NCBI GenBank assembly: GCA_023413645.1
Contig: JAEZPN010000093.1
Span: forward strand, 1 to 7,560
Origin: Bacteroidota bacterium
Lineage (GTDB): Bacteria > Bacteroidota > Bacteroidia > Bacteroidales > Rikenellaceae
Reading direction: 5' to 3'
Length of the DNA: 7,560 nt
Every line of letters begins with the position of its first letter. The stretch's first letter is position 1. Positions 5,967-7,560 of this stretch are shown one piece after another. The notes beneath the pieces were generated by a model. It did no database searches. It was not told the DNA's origin and saw nothing but the letters and a program-made list of their open reading frames with translations. The position numbers and the translations under genes are program-made.

Positions 5967-6407
5967 ATGCAGCCATTATGTCGCATACTCGCCCTTTTGG
6001 CACTCGTTTTGTGTGTCGTAGCCTGTGGCTCGAAGAGTGCAAAACAGAATGTCGAGAACACAGAGAGTGAGGTAACGCCCGAGGAACTTGTTGCAGAGCT
6101 CGCCGAGGGTTACACTGCCGAGGTCATCGCCGACTTTGGCGTTGTGGAGCCCCGCTCTGTGGTCGAGTTGTCAATCCGTGTGGTTAACGCTACCGACAAG
6201 CCCATCGTGCTTGTCGACTACTCTACAACATGCCGTTGTACTACGCTTGAGCTACCACGTGGCCCCATTGAGGCGGGTGGTGTGTGCGAGGTGGTGCTAA
6301 CCTTCGACTCGCGTGGCGAGTGGGGTGGCGTGGGTAACTTCCTCGAGGTTACGACCTCGAATCCCGAGTGTGGCTTTGTGATATGGATGGGTGCTACGGT
6401 TGAGTAG
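5967..6407 (+). CDS. DUF1573-family lipoprotein
   Basis: Small 146-residue predicted lipoprotein, cell-envelope located. Residues 1-19 form a signal peptide with a hydrophobic core (ILALLALVLCVVA), and the lipobox VVAC ends at C20, the likely lipidated cysteine. A polar, acidic linker (21-50) precedes one DUF1573 domain: ADFGVVEPRSVVELSIRVVN (55-74), DKPIVLVDYSTTCRCTTLEL (77-96), GPIEAGGVCEVVLTFDSRG (99-117). DUF1573 is an immunoglobulin-like fold common in Bacteroidota, with no firmly established function. The usual S-C-G-C-T segment is C-R-C here (C89, C91). It begins 12 bases after nusB and is transcribed with it; a separate promoter follows before yajC. The ATG at 5967 is the only start that gives a proper signal peptide. 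Family assignment is solid, function unknown. Confidence 0.87.
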   Translation: MQPLCRILALLALVLCVVACGSKSAKQNVENTESEVTPEELVAELAEGYTAEVIADFGVVEPRSVVELSIRVVNATDKPIVLVDYSTTCRCTTLELPRGPIEAGGVCEVVLTFDSRGEWGGVGNFLEVTTSNPECGFVIWMGATVE

Positions 6408-6445
6408 CTCTAATGGATAAGATTTTAATAAAGAGGTACGAATAT

Positions 6446-6476
6446 TTTGGTAATCTAAGAATTATTCCTACCTTTG
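6446..6476 (+). promoter_or_regulatory. yajC promoter (Bacteroidota type)
   Basis: -33 element TTTG (6446-6449), 19-base spacer, -7 element TACCTTTG (6469-6476). It lies in the 120-base gap between the DUF1573 gene and yajC, 51 bases upstream of the yajC ATG. The leader is AT-rich (AACAATTTAAAAAATAAAC) with no Shine-Dalgarno site. It gives yajC its own transcript in addition to any read-through from nusB. Confidence 0.82.
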
Positions 6477-6527
6477 CGGATGTGCTAACTTATTGCAAAC
6501 AATTAACAATTTAAAAAATAAACTATT

Positions 6528-6959
6528 ATGAATTTGCTTTTTATTCAGACCGAGGCAGGTGAGCAGAGCACTGAGCAGGTAAATGTTGACCTCAACGCTG
6601 GTCAGGATGGTGCTCCTGCTGCAGACGAGACAATTACTGAGGAGACTGTTGAGGAGACTGTTACTGAGCCCGAGCCCACTTTCATGCAGCAGTATGGTAT
6701 GTGGTTCTTGATTCTTGGTATGATTGTTATCATGTACCTCTTCATGTGGCGTCCCGAGCAGAAGCGTCGTAAGCAGATGCAGCAGTTCCGCGATGGCCTT
6801 AAGAAGGGTGACAAGATCATCACTGCAGGTGGTATCTACGGTGTTATCAAGGAGGTACACGAGACTTCATTGCTCATCGAGGTTGACAGCAACGTAACAC
6901 TTCGCATCGACAAGAACATGGTTGTTGGCGATCCTTCACAGGGTGTAATGCAGAAGTAA
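6528..6959 (+). CDS. yajC: Preprotein translocase subunit YajC
   Basis: Accessory inner-membrane subunit that associates with SecDF and SecYEG in protein export. 143 residues. A single transmembrane helix lies at about 57-74 (GMWFLILGMIVIMYLFMW), followed directly by the family hallmark RPEQKRRKQMQQF (75-87) and KKGDKIITAGGIYGVIKEV (92-110), the small cytoplasmic beta domain. Before the helix is an acidic stretch of about 50 residues (low-complexity, Glu/Thr rich) longer than in E. coli YajC (110 residues); it contains a tandem EETV-EETV encoded by an exact 12-bp duplication. The start at 6528 fits the promoter and leader. secD/secF are not in the window. A strong terminator follows 38 bases after the stop, and the gene downstream is on the opposite strand. 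Confidence 0.95.
   Translation: MNLLFIQTEAGEQSTEQVNVDLNAGQDGAPAADETITEETVEETVTEPEPTFMQQYGMWFLILGMIVIMYLFMWRPEQKRRKQMQQFRDGLKKGDKIITAGGIYGVIKEVHETSLLIEVDSNVTLRIDKNMVVGDPSQGVMQK
6639..6662 (+). repeat. Exact 12-bp tandem duplication inside yajC
   Basis: GAGGAGACTGTT occurs twice in a row (6639-6650, 6651-6662), encoding EETV-EETV at residues 38-45 in the acidic region before the membrane helix. Being in frame and perfect, it suggests a recent slippage duplication. Confidence 0.9.
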
Positions 6960-6997
6960 TCCTATCGTAAAGGGCTTTGGGCCCGTCACTAAAAGAG

Positions 6998-7033
6998 ATT
7001 ACCCAGGGTTGTACAATCCTGGGTAATTTTTTT
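6998..7033 (+). terminator. Strong intrinsic terminator after yajC
   Basis: ATTACCCAGG (6998-7007) pairs with CCTGGGTAAT (7018-7027); a G-T wobble and the self-complementary TTGTACAA (7009-7016) extend the stem to a nearly continuous palindrome. A run of seven T residues follows (7027-7033). Stem and loop resemble the galK terminator. On the minus strand the trailing T-run is weak, so termination of the convergent LytTR gene here is less certain. Confidence 0.92.
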
Positions 7034-7067
7034 ATTCTCTGAAGTAGGGTAATAGCTCGCCTTTCGC

Positions 7068-7560
7068 TTAAGCGTTCATCTTATTAAAATACTCCAAGAA
7101 ACGCTCCTTGTAGTTCTCTCCCAAGGGGATATACTCGCCATTGTCGAGGAAGATGCGACCCTTTGTGTAGCTGGCGATGCGCTTGAGGTTCACGATATAT
7201 GAGCGGTGTACGCGCAAGAAGTTCTCTGCGGGGAGCGATGTCTCCATGTTCTTGAGGCGGAATAGTGTGGTGATGGTCGAACTACCCTCGATATGTAGGC
7301 GCACATACTCGCCCGCACTCTCCAAATATACGATGTCGGCAACCTTAACGAGCTGTGTCTTGTAGTCTGCCTTAACCGATATAACCTCCTTGTCGGCTGT
7401 CTCTGCCTCATTCTGGGCGATGGCGTTTTCTGCGGCATGGCAACGCTCCACAAGGTCGACAAGTGAGATAACCTTCTGCGTAGCCTTCATAAACTCCTCA
7501 TATGAGAAGGGCTTTAGGAGGTAGTCTATGGCGTTTAGCTTGAAGCCCTCGAGGGCATAT
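7068..7560 (-). CDS. LytTR-family response regulator, C-terminal part (5' end outside window)
   Basis: DNA-binding response regulator of a two-component system of the LytR/AgrA type. The frame is open to the right window edge (first full codon 7559-7557). The first visible residues, YALEGFKLNAIDYLLKPFSY (1-20), are the end of a receiver domain; the K in LLKPF is the conserved lysine of the phosphorylation site, while the phospho-accepting Asp lies outside. A linker of about 35 residues follows (ATQKVISLVDLVERCHAAEN and on), then a LytTR domain of about 95 residues: DIVYLESAGEYVRLHIEG, FLRVHRSYIVNLKRIASY and NGEYIPLGENYKERFLEYF near the C-terminus. The gene is read toward yajC and converges on its terminator. 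In Bacteroidota such regulators usually follow a histidine kinase of the LytS/YehU type, which would lie to the right; target genes cannot be told. Confidence 0.93.
   Translation of the reverse strand, partial: YALEGFKLNAIDYLLKPFSYEEFMKATQKVISLVDLVERCHAAENAIAQNEAETADKEVISVKADYKTQLVKVADIVYLESAGEYVRLHIEGSSTITTLFRLKNMETSLPAENFLRVHRSYIVNLKRIASYTKGRIFLDNGEYIPLGENYKERFLEYFNKMNA

Noticed and set aside
1..7560. CRISPR array, tRNA/rRNA genes, IS elements, defence or phage genes
   Set aside because: I saw no regularly spaced repeats, no cloverleaf-like or rRNA-like sequence, and no transposase, integrase or phage protein motifs in any frame.

Overview
The window looks like an ordinary chromosomal segment of a Bacteroidota species, most likely order Bacteroidales. 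The evidence is four well-formed Bacteroidota-type -7 promoter boxes (TAnnTTTG) upstream of genes, no clear Shine-Dalgarno sites before the start codons, a long NusB with an extra N-terminal domain, and a nusB / DUF1573 lipoprotein / yajC cluster. Assignment below order level (for example an Alistipes-like member) would be a guess. GC content looks intermediate by eye.

Layout from left to right: the C-terminal third of a PMCA-type calcium P-type ATPase (+, cut by the left edge); a double-hairpin terminator shared with a convergent Frm2-like nitroreductase-fold gene (-); a 19-bp perfect hairpin; an Ala-tRNA(Pro) editing protein of the YbaK/ProX family (-); a divergent promoter region; galK (+); a large 135-bp imperfect palindrome carrying the galK terminator; an iron-type alcohol/aldehyde dehydrogenase (-) interrupted by one in-frame TAG; a symmetric pair of divergent promoters; nusB, a DUF1573 lipoprotein and yajC (+); a strong hairpin terminator; and the C-terminal part of a LytTR response regulator (-, cut by the right edge).

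The genes are mostly housekeeping: transcription antitermination (NusB), protein export (YajC), translation quality control (ProX-like), galactose entry into the Leloir pathway (GalK), aldehyde detoxification (the broken YqhD-like enzyme), ion export and a sensory regulator. Apart from nusB-DUF1573-yajC, they do not form an obvious pathway together. No stretch over 300 bases lacks a gene. I see no tRNA, rRNA, CRISPR array, IS element or prophage gene.

I do not find a previously undescribed multi-gene system. The items most worth checking are the 135-bp palindrome that begins inside the last galK codons, its loop and stem similarity to the terminator after yajC, and the single nonsense codon that splits an otherwise intact dehydrogenase.
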